Of a stretch of DNA of 64,000 nt, positions 23,601-35,500 are shown piece after piece. Source of the stretch: Omphiscola glabra (Eukaryota; Mollusca; Gastropoda; Lymnaeidae); assembly GCA_964017045.1 (NCBI GenBank), contig OZ024809.1, positions 8,145,012-8,209,011 on the forward strand, read 5' to 3'. Made by a program: the position numbers and the translations under genes. Position 1 is the first letter of the stretch; each line of letters opens with the position of its first letter. The notes beneath the pieces are model-generated. The model searched no databases. It worked only from the letters and a program-made list of their open reading frames with translations, and was not told the origin of the DNA.

Positions 23601-25471
23601 ATTGAATTACCGGTACCTATTATTTGATACCGATTATCAGATCACAGTTAATTATGGTTTTGAGGTCAGAGTCAGGCCAAAAGGTTGAGCTTTATTTATA
23701 AATTAAACATTAAAAAAATTGTTAACATACTAAAAACAGGTAAAAGCAAAAAATAAGCATTGAGACCTACTAAGTTAAAATCTTTATTATTTCCATCAAT
23801 TGTATCCATTTCAAGCCATTTGTACAATGACAACACATACAAATTTCAAGCAATTTGATCACATTTGTATTAATTATGCTACTTTTTAAAATACATTCAT
23901 GAATTAAAAAAATAAGTGAAATTTTACAATTTTTCTCATTTATTAAAAAGTATATATCTGTATGACAATATCTTTTTTTTTTAAAAACTCATATTTTTAA
24001 CAAGGGCAGCACATAAATTCTATATTTTCTCTTTATTTAATAAATCAAATAAAATATTTTTACCTTATTTTTATTGGATATTTTGTAACTGCATGCTAAG
24101 TTATAATCATTACACTACTGCAGCAGAAACATAGTCAACAAAGTTTACCAATGCCTGATTAATTCTACTGTGGAACCGAAAAGACTAAATCTATGAGATC
24201 TTTTTAATCATTCAAGACATGCATTTTGTTTCTCTCAAATTAAAAGAAATATGACTGTTAGCCTAACACAAGAGATTTCATTAAAATGAAAGAATAAGGC
24301 GCTAGACCACTATTTTTTTCTTCTATTAACCACATTTTTTTTTACATTATTTGAATTTATTCAAAAGCTGATCTCTTTTATAAACTAATTTTATCACAAT
24401 CCAATCAACTGGGCAGATTAACCTACTTAAACAACCTAACCATGTATACTGTTTAATTAGATATTGAATCTGCAATTATGAAATAAGTAAGTCCTATCCT
24501 CTTGTTACTTTTTATAAGTTAAAATGGTTGGGCCAGAGATCATATTTGCATACAAGTCCTTTTCATGGGGTTCGAAAGAAATTAAACTATACCTGCTTAT
24601 CAGTAGTCTCCTCAGTTTCAGTTTAGTATCTCAATGGTGAAGGTCTATATAAGGGCCAAAATTAAAACACTTAATGATCCAGTGAATAAGCTTCTTTTAT
24701 CCACTATGGGGTCTTGTAGATTAGTTGTCCTATTAATGTTAGAAATCATTGTTCATCACTTGAAATGTCCAGCTTTAAAACCAAGTTGGCTTAGCTGCCC
24801 TAAAATCGCAGCTGCAATCATTGTTGTACATTTATATACTTATGATATTAATGGCTATACCACTGCCATTCATCTTCTAGAACCCTGGTTCCCAAACCTA
24901 TGTTCTTCTGTAGGTTTTCCGGCTTTAACAGTTAACTAAAAATTTTTTAATAATTTTATTAAACTTCCATATCAAACATCTATTTTTATGTTTTCTTTAA
25001 CCCTATTAGTCATTTTGAAAAATATATCAGGGTCATTTGTCACTTTGCGTCTATAAAATGGGGTCTTAAGTAAAAAATGGTTGGCATCTTTTGTGCTAAA
25101 AACTGCTCAAATGGGTTTGTTTCAGTTCTAATCTTCTCTAGACAACAGTAGCTTGCAACAAAATTAAAAAAAACTAGGACTATACATTTTTAAACAATTT
25201 ATGTTTAATTGTGCAAATTAATTTTAGTTCATTTTAGAAAGGTATATTTCCGTAAAACACACCATCTTTATTTATTAGGGTGGGGAACCTGCAGCTTGCA
25301 GGCTCCATGTGGCAGCTGAAACATTTGATGTGGTCCACCAAATTCTCTAAAACTCTTTTCATTAATTGAATTCTCAATGGTTATCCTTAAAGGCCTTTGA
25401 AAATTATATTCACAGTGTAAAATTGTCAAGCTAATAATAATAATCACAGCAGATACATTTTCGAGACCCAT
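20640..25471. other. Region between divergent genes: repeat debris, no convincing gene
   Basis: Contains the third TTAGGG-rich repeat (21195-21395), C-rich repeat ends with homopolymers (21525-21535, 22083-22096, 22197-22216), a small hairpin at about 21829-21860 (ACCAATAGCT...AGCTATTGGT), and AT-rich sequence. The missing first exon(s) of the PARG-AKAP gene and both promoters should lie here or near it; I could not place them. A 101-codon frame at 24634-24939 shows no similarity I recognise. Confidence 0.55.
21195..21395. repeat. TTAGGG-rich interspersed repeat, copy 3
   Basis: GGATAGATTTAGGGTTCAGG and TTAGGGATACATTTAGGAAA, then ACGGGTCACGGCAATCAAGT and AAAAACGCGGTAC. Closest to copy 2. Confidence 0.78.
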
Positions 25472-26307
25472 TGTTCCGGCCTTCGTTCGTTGTCTTATCT
25501 TAATGTTAACTATTATAACCTGTCACACCAGGTTCACAATAAAGATCAAAACAACAGTGTCCAAAGTAAATGCTGTATTTATTTCTGTATGCTAAACAAT
25601 CCACTTGTTACACAAATACATCTCACAGGAACACAGCATACTCAGGCAACAAGCCCTACAGTGACTCTAACAAACCTACTATCTCTCTTACTACTCAAAT
25701 CTACACTAACTCGCTTCTCTACTCAACTAACTCCTCTCGGCTCCTCTCTCGACTAACTCCTGGCTCTGCTGATCTCATTTAACAGCTCACAACTCGTATC
25801 CCCTCCGATCATTTCACACACTGTCTTTTATATCTGTCCACACCCACCTAGCAGCATACACTAAAGCTCAACACGAACCAACTTCACCTCTGACCTCACA
25901 ATCAACACTCACAAAAAACTCTCACGGTCAACAAGTCCCCCCCCCCCCCCCCCCGACCAGACATTCATAACAATCCAGTTCATAACATTCCTCCCCCCTT
26001 TTGTTGACATCACTTACAATAGTGATGTCACACAAAAATGACATCAGAACATTTCAAAACACAATTCTCAACATTAGTCTTACCACTACAATCTAAGATC
26101 AAATATCATATGTAAGCAATCAAGTTCCTAACATTACAAAGTCATTAGTCAGTGTAAAACTATATCCATGGCCAAATCATCTTACAGTAAATTAACAAAG
26201 TCACCATCAATATCAATCAAATGGCATCCCAATATTGCAAAACAATTATAAACATTAGCCTCACCCCTAAAATCTAAGTTCAAATGTAAACAATCCAGTT
26301 CATAACA
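25472..26307 (-). mobile_element. Deleted LTR-type retroelement with 5-bp target duplication
   Basis: CCCAT flanks both sides (25467-25471 and 26308-26312). The left ~520 bp looks like an LTR (TGTTCC...ATAACA) followed by a polypurine tract on the minus strand (AAAAGGGGGGAGGAA). The right end keeps only the first ~18 bp of the matching LTR end (CAATCCAGTTCATAACA). It lies about 70 bp before the first visible PARG-AKAP exon. Confidence 0.75.
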
Positions 26308-26379
26308 CCCATCTTTAATGAAATGTATGACCTATATGGCCAGCTCATTTGTCAAAATGCCAACTTTTTTTTTTCCCAG

Positions 26380-26568
26380 GAAGATGTAAAAAAAGATGGA
26401 AACAGGTTCAGTTGGTTGAAGTGCGGCTTTACTAATTTGTATTCATCAGTGGACACAATGGGCCCAGGTGAAGTCCAGCTGCCCCCTGATCTTCCAAACT
26501 GGTACTTGATAAAGGAACTGCTGTTAGACCTACATGGTCGACTCGTCAAAGAAAGCATAACTGATCAG
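26380..26568 (+). CDS. PARG-AKAP exon 1 of the visible set
   Basis: 63 codons, acceptor TTTTTTTTTCCCAG, donor GTAAGG. Encodes MGPGEVQLPPDLPNWYLIKE and a helix ending LVKESITDQ. An in-frame ATG at 26458 has A at -3 and G at +4 and may be the true start, the rest then being 5' UTR. Similarity to PARG is weak here; the join to the next exon is in phase 0. Confidence 0.7.
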
Positions 26569-29500
26569 GTAAGGGATAAGGAGATGTGCACTGGTTCTAA
26601 GAATTGTCACATCTCTTGCATAGGCTTTACATATATTTTAATCGAATAGATTATTAGTTAGAATATCAAACGATAATTGGAAATGTTAATATGGGTGGTT
26701 TTATTTTTGGTAAAACGATAATTAGTAGTGGGTAATAGTAGTTCTTTATTATCTAGAATTTAAAAAAAAAAAAATTTCCAAGAAAATATGAAAATAGTTC
26801 TCCTATTGGTTTATTTAACAAAAAATTAAATACTAAATGATAATCAATTTTAATCTTTGTTCATTTTAGTATGAAAAGTACACAAATTTCAGAGTAAATT
26901 ATTGTAAAAATAAGTAAAAGATTTTGTGTATAAACATTCTTTATTAATGTGGTACTCTAATCCAGGCCTGAAAACTCGTAATATGTTATAAAAAACTTGT
27001 TGGGGCTGAAAGAAAATAGGATGGGGGGGGGGTGGAAAGCTATTAAGAAAATAATAATAAAAAAAAAGAATATTTTGTTACTTCGCGGGCCGCAAAGTGG
27101 GTGCTGGCGGGCCGCATGTGGGCCGTATGTTGTGCGGGCCCTGCTCTGATCAATGGAATATGGAGAGTTTGTGTTGCTGGGATGTTCCTTGATTTTATCG
27201 CTCCTATTTAAAATAAATCAAAATGCGATAGAAATACTCATTTAAAAATAAGCTTAATAAGTTAAATGAAATGGACCAATGAATGAAGGCCACACAAAAT
27301 CATGATTTTATTTTTCTTAAAGGCTTTTTTAGATTGTAAATATTATTCCAAATATTTTGTAATGAATCTTCTAGGTTTTTTTTTGTGTGGTCTGTTTCCA
27401 CTTTTTATGTGGAGGTTTTCTATTTATCAAACTCTGCATCTGTAGATAGAGTAGTGAAATGAATAAAAGTGCTTTTACTTTCAGGAAACTGGTTGGTTTA
27501 TGCAGACAATCTACACAACAATTCAGGCCGATCGACCTGTCAGCACGACCTGCAGCAATCCACTCAGCAGACTAATGCAGACCGTGTACAGCTCCATTCC
27601 GACCCTAAGGTCAAGCAGCACCTCTTCATCAAGCCCCTTGAACCGTCTCAAATCCCAGATCCAGTCCAATGTTAAGAAAAAGCTGGAGCCCAACTGTGTG
27701 TGGTATGGGATGTTGAAATACCTAAAGAGCATATCCAAGGCTGACAAGGAACATTTTCTTTATTTTCTTCTACCAAGCATCATCAAAATGGCTCTAAGGA
27801 TAGAAGACTTGAGGCCCAGAGAGGGACTTTTTTTTAGCAGAAAACAGAATGGTGAGTCTTTTTTTTTATCCCTTTAATTTCTAGAGATAAGATTATACTA
27901 GATTTCATTTTTGATTGTGTGATTACTTTTGAAGGTTAAGTTTACATGTGCTAAATTTTTTAGAATCAAAAGAGCTGGTATTTGAAAAGTATTTCATTGT
28001 TAGAATCAAAAGGGCAAGCACTCTACATGTGTTAAATTATAAATGAAGGGCTGTGCTCATTGACTGTGTTTAACTTGCATTTAATTTGACCTATCTCAGT
28101 TTCTACGGGAAAAGGGATTTTACTATCATATGAAAATGTGTTCAAATGTAAAGCAGGGTTTCCCAACCTTTTCTTTATTTTTCACCCATTACAGATTGTT
28201 TGAATAAGTCTCACACTCTTTACAAGTTGTTTGACTAAGTCTTTGACTAAGTCTTGAACCCCCATCAATTTGGATGACTGGGTCTCACACCCCGTTTGTA
28301 GCATTTGTCGAGATCTTGAACCTGTTACAAGATATACACCCCTATGAGCAGTTTGACTAAGTCTCACACCCCTATGAGCAGTTTGACTAAGTCTCACACC
28401 CCTATGATCAGTTTGACTAAGTCTCACACCCCTATGAGCAGTTTGACTAAGTCTCACACCCCTATGAGCAGTTTGACTAAGTCTCACACCCCTATGAGCA
28501 GTTTGACTAAGTCTCACACTCCTATGAGCAGTTTGACTAAGTCTCACATCCCAATGAATAGTTTGACTAAGTCTCACATCCCAATGAATAGTTTGACTAA
28601 GTCTCACACCCCTATGAGCAGTTTGACTAAGTCTCACACCCCTATGAGCAGTTTGACTAAGTCTCACACCCCTATGAGCAGTTTGACTAAGTCTCACACT
28701 CCTATGAGCAGTTTGACTAAGTCTCACATCCCAATGAATAGTTTGACTAAGTCTCACATCCCAATGAATAGTTTGACTAAGTCTCACACCCCTATGAGCA
28801 GTTTGACTAAGTCTACAAAACTAACAATGGTTTTTAAAATTGGGGAAAAGTTGAAAGATTTCTTTGAAATTGAATTACAAAGAGAACTGTAGGATTTTAA
28901 AAATAAACTTATAACTTTTAGCATAACATGAAACGCTTATGAAGAAAGTAAAAGATACACAAACACTTTTATCTTTACTTAAAAATCAATGGTTTGCTGT
29001 TGTTATAAGCACTTTTCCTCACTCCCCCTGAAATGCCAGGTTGGGAAATCCTGGTGTATAGGAAGAAGCTTATGTGTCAAATTTGCAAAACATCACAACG
29101 AAAAGAAACAACTGTGAAATCAAGTTATTTTCTAATTTTTACCTTACACAGCAAAGTCATTGCAGTATGATAAATGTAGCAAAGTCATTGGAGTATGATA
29201 AATGTATTTGTCTTTCCTGAATTTTTTTGCTATTCTGTTTGAACTTCTGGCAGGTGGCACCACAGCATTGTCCCGGCAGTTTGTTTGCTCAGTTGTGGCC
29301 TGTTTTTTCTTGTGCCTGTTCCAAGAGAGAGTTCGAGAAACCACATCTGACATGAATATCGTGAACTTCACCACATTTTTCAAGCATCTTCAGTTGTACG
29401 TTGCCCATGTTTTTACTTTCTTTAAGTGCGGTGACCTGTAAAGAATTTACTGGCGCCTTTAAAACAAAGCTTGTCTTTTTTCATGTGTGGTGGCCATAGA

Positions 29501-32500
29501 GTTTAATTGCCCCCTTTAAACATGGGTTGTCGAAACGTTATAAATTTTTATTCGCTTTTATTACTTAAGAGAATCTTTATGAATTTTGAGCTCTAAAATG
29601 TTTTTTATAGTATATTTACGTTTAAGATTATTTATAGTTTCTATCGTATATTTTCAAAAATACAGAAGATAAGAAACATTTAATAAATTAAATAATGCAA
29701 ATTTTTCAATGAAAATTAACTTATTTTAAACAAATTTGTGACTATTTGTTGAAGTGTTCAATTATTTCACTGGTAGACTTGTATTTCTTGTGACACTCTA
29801 CAGGCCGTCCCAAGTGTCTAAGTTGCGCTGCATACTGCATTATTTTGAATGTGTCATTGAAAGAGGAATGACAATAACTGGCAGTATTCTATTTACTAGA
29901 AAGGTAAGCGTTATTTAACTATATTAGAAGCAAGTGTTGCTGAACACAGTATTTAAAATTTTTTACCCTTAATTCTTGGTCATTTTGTGCACTCAGTGAC
30001 TGAATGTGTACATCTTGGTCAATTGGTGCATACAGTGACAGAATGTGTACATCCTGGTCATTTGGTGTATGCCGTGACAAAATGTGTACATTCTGGTCAT
30101 TTAATGCAGACAGTGACTGAATGTGTACATCTTCATCAGTTAGTGCACACAGTGACTGAATGTGTACATCTTGGTCAATTGGTGCATGCCCTGACAGAAT
30201 GTGTACATCTTCATCAGTTAGTGCACACAGTGACTGAATGCGTACATCTTGGTCAATTGATGCATGCCATGACAGAATGTGTGCATCTTGGTCAGTTGGT
30301 GCATGCAGTGGTAGAATGAGTTGCGCAGTGTAGGAACTTAAGCCAAGACCTGACTAAAATGAATTAGTCATATCACCATAGCTGATCAGTGAACACCTGA
30401 ATTAGTCATATCACCATAGCTGATCAGTGAACAGCTGAATTAGTCATATCACCATAGCTGATCAGTGAACACCTGAATTAGTCATATCACCATAGCTGAT
30501 CAGTGAACACCTGAATTAGTCATATCACCATAGCTGATCAGTGAACAGCTGAATCAGTCATATCACCATAGCTGATCAGTGAACACCTGAATTAGTCATA
30601 TCACCATAGCTGATCAGTGAACAACTGAATTAGTCATATCACCATAGCTGATCAGTGAACAACTGAATTAGTCATATCACCATAGCTGATCAGTGAACAA
30701 CTGAATTAGTCATATCACCATAGCTGATCAGTGAACACCTGAATTAGTCATATCACCATAGCTGATCAGTGAACAACTGAATCAGTCATATCACCATAGT
30801 TTATCAGTGAACAACTGAATTAGTCATATCACCATAGCTGATCAGTGAACAACTGAATTAGTCATATCACCATAGCTGATCAGTGAACACCTGAATTAGT
30901 CATATCACCATAGCTGATCAGTGAACAACTGAATTAGTCATATAACCATAGCTGATCAGTGAACACCTGAATTAGTCATATCACCATAGCTGATCAGTGA
31001 ACAACTGAATTAGTCATATCACCATAGCTGATCAGTGAACAGCTGAATCAGTCATATCACCATAGCTGATCAGTGAACAACTGAATCAGTCATATCACCA
31101 TAGCTGATCAGTGAACAACTGAATTAGTCATATCACCATAGCTGATCAGTGAACAACTGAATTAGTCATATCACCATAGCTGATCAGTGAACAACTGAAT
31201 CAGTCATATCACCATAGCTGATCAGTGAACAACTGAATTAGTCATATCACCATAGCTGATCAGTGAACAACTGAATTAGTCATTTCACCATAGCTGATCA
31301 GTGAACAACTGAATCAGTCATATCACCATAGTTTATCAGTGAACAACTGAATTAATAATAATAATAATAATAATAGTAAAGTTCATTTGAAAAATCACGC
31401 TTCATCCCCAAAGGCTTGAAGCGCGGTACAAAAACAAAGCTTAGAGTTAACAACTAGCTGGAAAAGATGGTAGACACCTTCATTCCCATAAGGTGTTTGC
31501 GAAATAGATGAGTTTTTAAATTTGTCTTGAAGGACTCCAGCGTCTGGCTGTGTCTGAGAGCGTCAGGAAGGGTGTTCCAAATGGTGCCCTTTCCGTAGTC
31601 ACAAGGTGAACACGCGGTATCGAGAGTTTGCCACTATAGGATGAGCGGAGTTGTCTAGTGGGTACATAAGGCGTCATGAGCGCTTGGAGATAGGACAGCG
31701 CCAGGTCATGCAAGCAGCGGTAGCATAGAGTTGCAATTTTGTACTCTATGCGAGCGCGGACCGGCAGCCAATGCAATTCTCAGAAGAGTTTTAGCATGGT
31801 CGAATTTGCGTTTACGAAGAACAATTCGAGCCGCATTATTCTGTGCTTTTTTAATTTTATCCAGGAGCGTAGCTGGAAGACCCACCATGAGAGCATTGCA
31901 GTAGTCCATGCGTGATAGAACGAATGCAGACATCAGCCTCTTTGATGCATTCAAAGTTAAGAAAGGTCTGATATGACTAATTCTGTGCAGCTCTAGAAAA
32001 ATCACCTTGCAAATCATGTTAATGTGATTTTCCATAGTTAGTTTTCTGTCTAAGTAGACACCCAGGTTTCGCACTATTTGAGCAAATTCAATCTGCACGC
32101 CTGAGAGAGTAAATGATGGTGTATTTTTTTAATATTTTAGCTTTTGAGCGGTAGCAATGGGGATCAGCTCAGTCTTTTCATCATTCAATTTGAGCTTGTT
32201 TATTGTCATCCAGTGCTTAACTGACTCCACTGTCTTCTGTGTCATATTAAGAAGCTGAGGGAACTGAGAGGGGATCACGGATTTCTGAAGTTGGGTATCA
32301 TCCGCGAACATGTGATATACCATGTCAAACTGTTTGATCACTGCACCCAGGGGCTGAACGTACATAGTGAAAAGCACAGGGCCTAAGACCGAGCCCTGGG
32401 GTACTCCGAATTCAATATTGGATTTCTTGGAGGTCAAGCCGTCTGCGATAACTGATTGGACCCGATTTGTCAGATATGAGCGGAACCATCTCAGGACGGT

Positions 32501-35500
32501 ATCGGTGAAACCGAATGTATTTTGCAGACGTTGGAGAAGTATGCCGTGGTCAAGCGTATCGAACGTTGCCGAAAGATCCAGTAACGACAAAAGGGATACT
32601 TGGCCCTCACCATAAGACGACAGAAGGTCAATTACGACGCGCAACAGGGCTGTCTCAATAGAGTGATGCGCTCTGTATGCTGACTGAAAAGGCTCAAACA
32701 AGTCACACCGAGTGAGGTGATCCAGGAGCTGTCAAAGAACGACCCTCTCTAAAATTAGTCATATCACCATAGCTGATCAGTGAACACCTGAATTAGTCAT
32801 ATCACCATAGCTTATCAGTGAACAACTGAATTAGTCATATTACCATAGCTTATCAGTGAACACCTGAATTAGTCATATCACCATAGCTGATCAGTGAACA
32901 ACTGAATTAGTCATATCACCATAGCTGATCATTGAACAACTGAATTAGTCATATCACCATAGCTGATCATTGAACAACTGAATTAGTCATATCACCATAG
33001 CTGATCATTGAACAACTGAATTAGTCATATCACCATAGCTGATCAGTGAACAACTGAATTAGTCATATCACCATAGCTGATCATTGAACAACTGAATTAG
33101 TCATATCACCATAGCTGATCATTGAACAACTGAATTAGTCATATCACCATAGCTGATCAGTGAACAACTGAATTAGTCATATCACCATAGCTGATCATTG
33201 AACAAGCGCACTTTCTAGCAAAAAATATTTATGAAAAAACTAAATTCTAGCTGAATTGACAAAATTTAATTGTCTTTTTTCCACAGATACTCAGTTAAGA
33301 GATTTAGAAGAAAAAAATGTACTGCACAGTTAGGGTTTTGGTCGATAAATTTAAAAACACAGGAAACCTTGCAACAAAAAAAAACCATTAACAATATTTG
33401 TTTGGCTGTTTAAATGAATAATTTTGCTGGGTTAAAAAAACTCGGATTTAAAAGAATTTTTTATAAGAACTTGTCATGAAATACATTGAGAATCAACTGA
33501 TTTTTTGAGGCAACGGCCAAGGAACTCTACCTGTCTATCCACTGGTTTTGTGGGACTTTCCTGTCCACTGTTTCTGTGGGACTTATGTAGGGCCTGTCTG
33601 TCAACTGGTTATGTAGTGCCTGTCTGTCCATTGGTTTCGTGAAACCTGTCTGTATACTGGTTATGAGTGTGGCGAAAAGTACGTCGTCTAGAGGATGAGG
33701 TCCCTTCTGTAGCCACAGACAATAGTTTCAGAGTCTAAAAAGACTCTCGTTATTCAGCTCCTGGAAAGCTGGTGCTTGTAACGTTTCTTGGCTCCTATAG
33801 TGTATAAGGGAAAACACGTAACGTCGTCTAAGAGATATCAAATATAGTTTTTATTTCTGGTTATGATATAAGTGTTCAAACACATCACTTTCTACTCGAT
33901 AGCCATGTAAAGTGACTCAAAATCCAATGAATACACAAAACAGCATTATAAAGTTATACTAAGTCCTCACTCCAAAAACACTCTGTCGAATCCACACTCA
34001 AATATAATCGTTCTCTCTCTAATAATAATCTGTCTCTCCTTTTATACCCTTATTGACCATGCACTCGTGATAACAAGAAAAATGTTCACATTCATTCACC
34101 ACTCTAATGTTTTCCCAACTCACAACAAACACTTTCTCCCCTGGGGTTCCCCCCCCCCTGCCAAGACGGTCATACTCGTGGAAAAATACAGCCAATACCA
34201 CGAGCACTCTCTTTCCGCCCCCCCCCCCCCCAAACATACACACAAAAAAGGTAAGCACACGATCTGACCGTGACAATGAGGCACTGTCTGTCCACTGGTT
34301 ATGTGGGACTGTCCACTGGTTATTTGTGACCTTTCTATCCACTGGTTCTGTGACGCCTGTCTGTTCACTGGTTATCTGGTACCTGTCTGTCCAATGGTTA
34401 TGTGGGACCTGTCTATCCATTGCTTTCTTTTACTTAAATATCTTTCTATTACAAAATGTTGGTTCCAAATGACCTAAATTCATTGGCCTTGTCATATGAT
34501 GTGTACCGCTGTAAAATCATGAATTGTCTTATCTTAGGTTGTAACCCCCTCCTGGATACTCAAGTTTGACGAGTTAACTCAGTGTGAGATGAACCTTTGT
34601 CCCGTGAAGGTCTTTTCTAAAGGTGTTATAGAAGACAGTGGAGCTGAAGTCATACAGGTATACTATGCTATTGATATTTTATAACTGAGGATTCAGATAA
34701 ACAAACGGGATGTTTACACTTGAGGGCTTCCAAAAGAGTATTTAGGATATGCCAAGAAAGACCGGGCTTACATCAAAGTGCAAAATAATCCAGACAATAA
34801 TCATTTCTGTCAACCCTACCTCACACATTGCCGATTGTTTTTGTGTGACATATGAGAGGAACTAAACCTACATAAAATGTAACTCTATTTTATCTTCTTT
34901 TGAGAATATGCCAAAGTAATTTTGGCATTGTTTGTCTTAGTTCTGTCCATAAGGTTAAATGAAATATTTCTATGTTTGTTTCTTTGCCATTAGGTAGACT
35001 TTGCTAACCAGTCCATTGGAGGTGGAGTGCTGGGAAGGGCAAGAGTACAGGTAAGACGTTGGACAGCTTTACTTTTGTCTTTGTTACAATGTTTCCTAAA
35101 TAAAAGTACAGGTCATTGGACAGTGAACTCTTTGACAGCCAAGGCTCTATCCCAGGTTTTACCAAGACACGGAACAAAAACACTGTTAAACTTAACTCAT
35201 TCCTGACAACAAGGCTACTTCGCACTTTTTTTTCTCCTTTTAAAAAAAAAGGGGAAGTAACTCCTTTTCACCATTGATTTACTATTTATTTTTAACAATT
35301 TCCAGCTGCTGAATATTAATGAATTAAGAATAAATGCATCCAAATATTAGTTGGGTTTAATAAAAATGTAACATAAATGGCAAATAAAGAAAGAGCAATG
35401 ACCAAAAAATTGATTTGTTTCCACTTTGGACAAACACATGTTAGCTAGAGACGCAACATACTGAAGCACTTGTAGATTAAAAGTGAAATAAGATATTTTT

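Noticed and set aside
24634..24939. 101-codon plus-strand frame as a first exon of the PARG-AKAP gene
   Set aside because: No PARG similarity, no convincing phase-0 donor leading to 26380, and low-complexity hydrophobic content.
28182..28892. Frames MSSLTKSHTP (plus) and RLSQTAHRGV (minus)
   Set aside because: 30-bp minisatellite inside a MITE, open on both strands.
30340..33205. CRISPR-like regular repeats
   Set aside because: Units are head-to-tail with no unique spacers, in an animal genome; it is a minisatellite with a LINE insertion.
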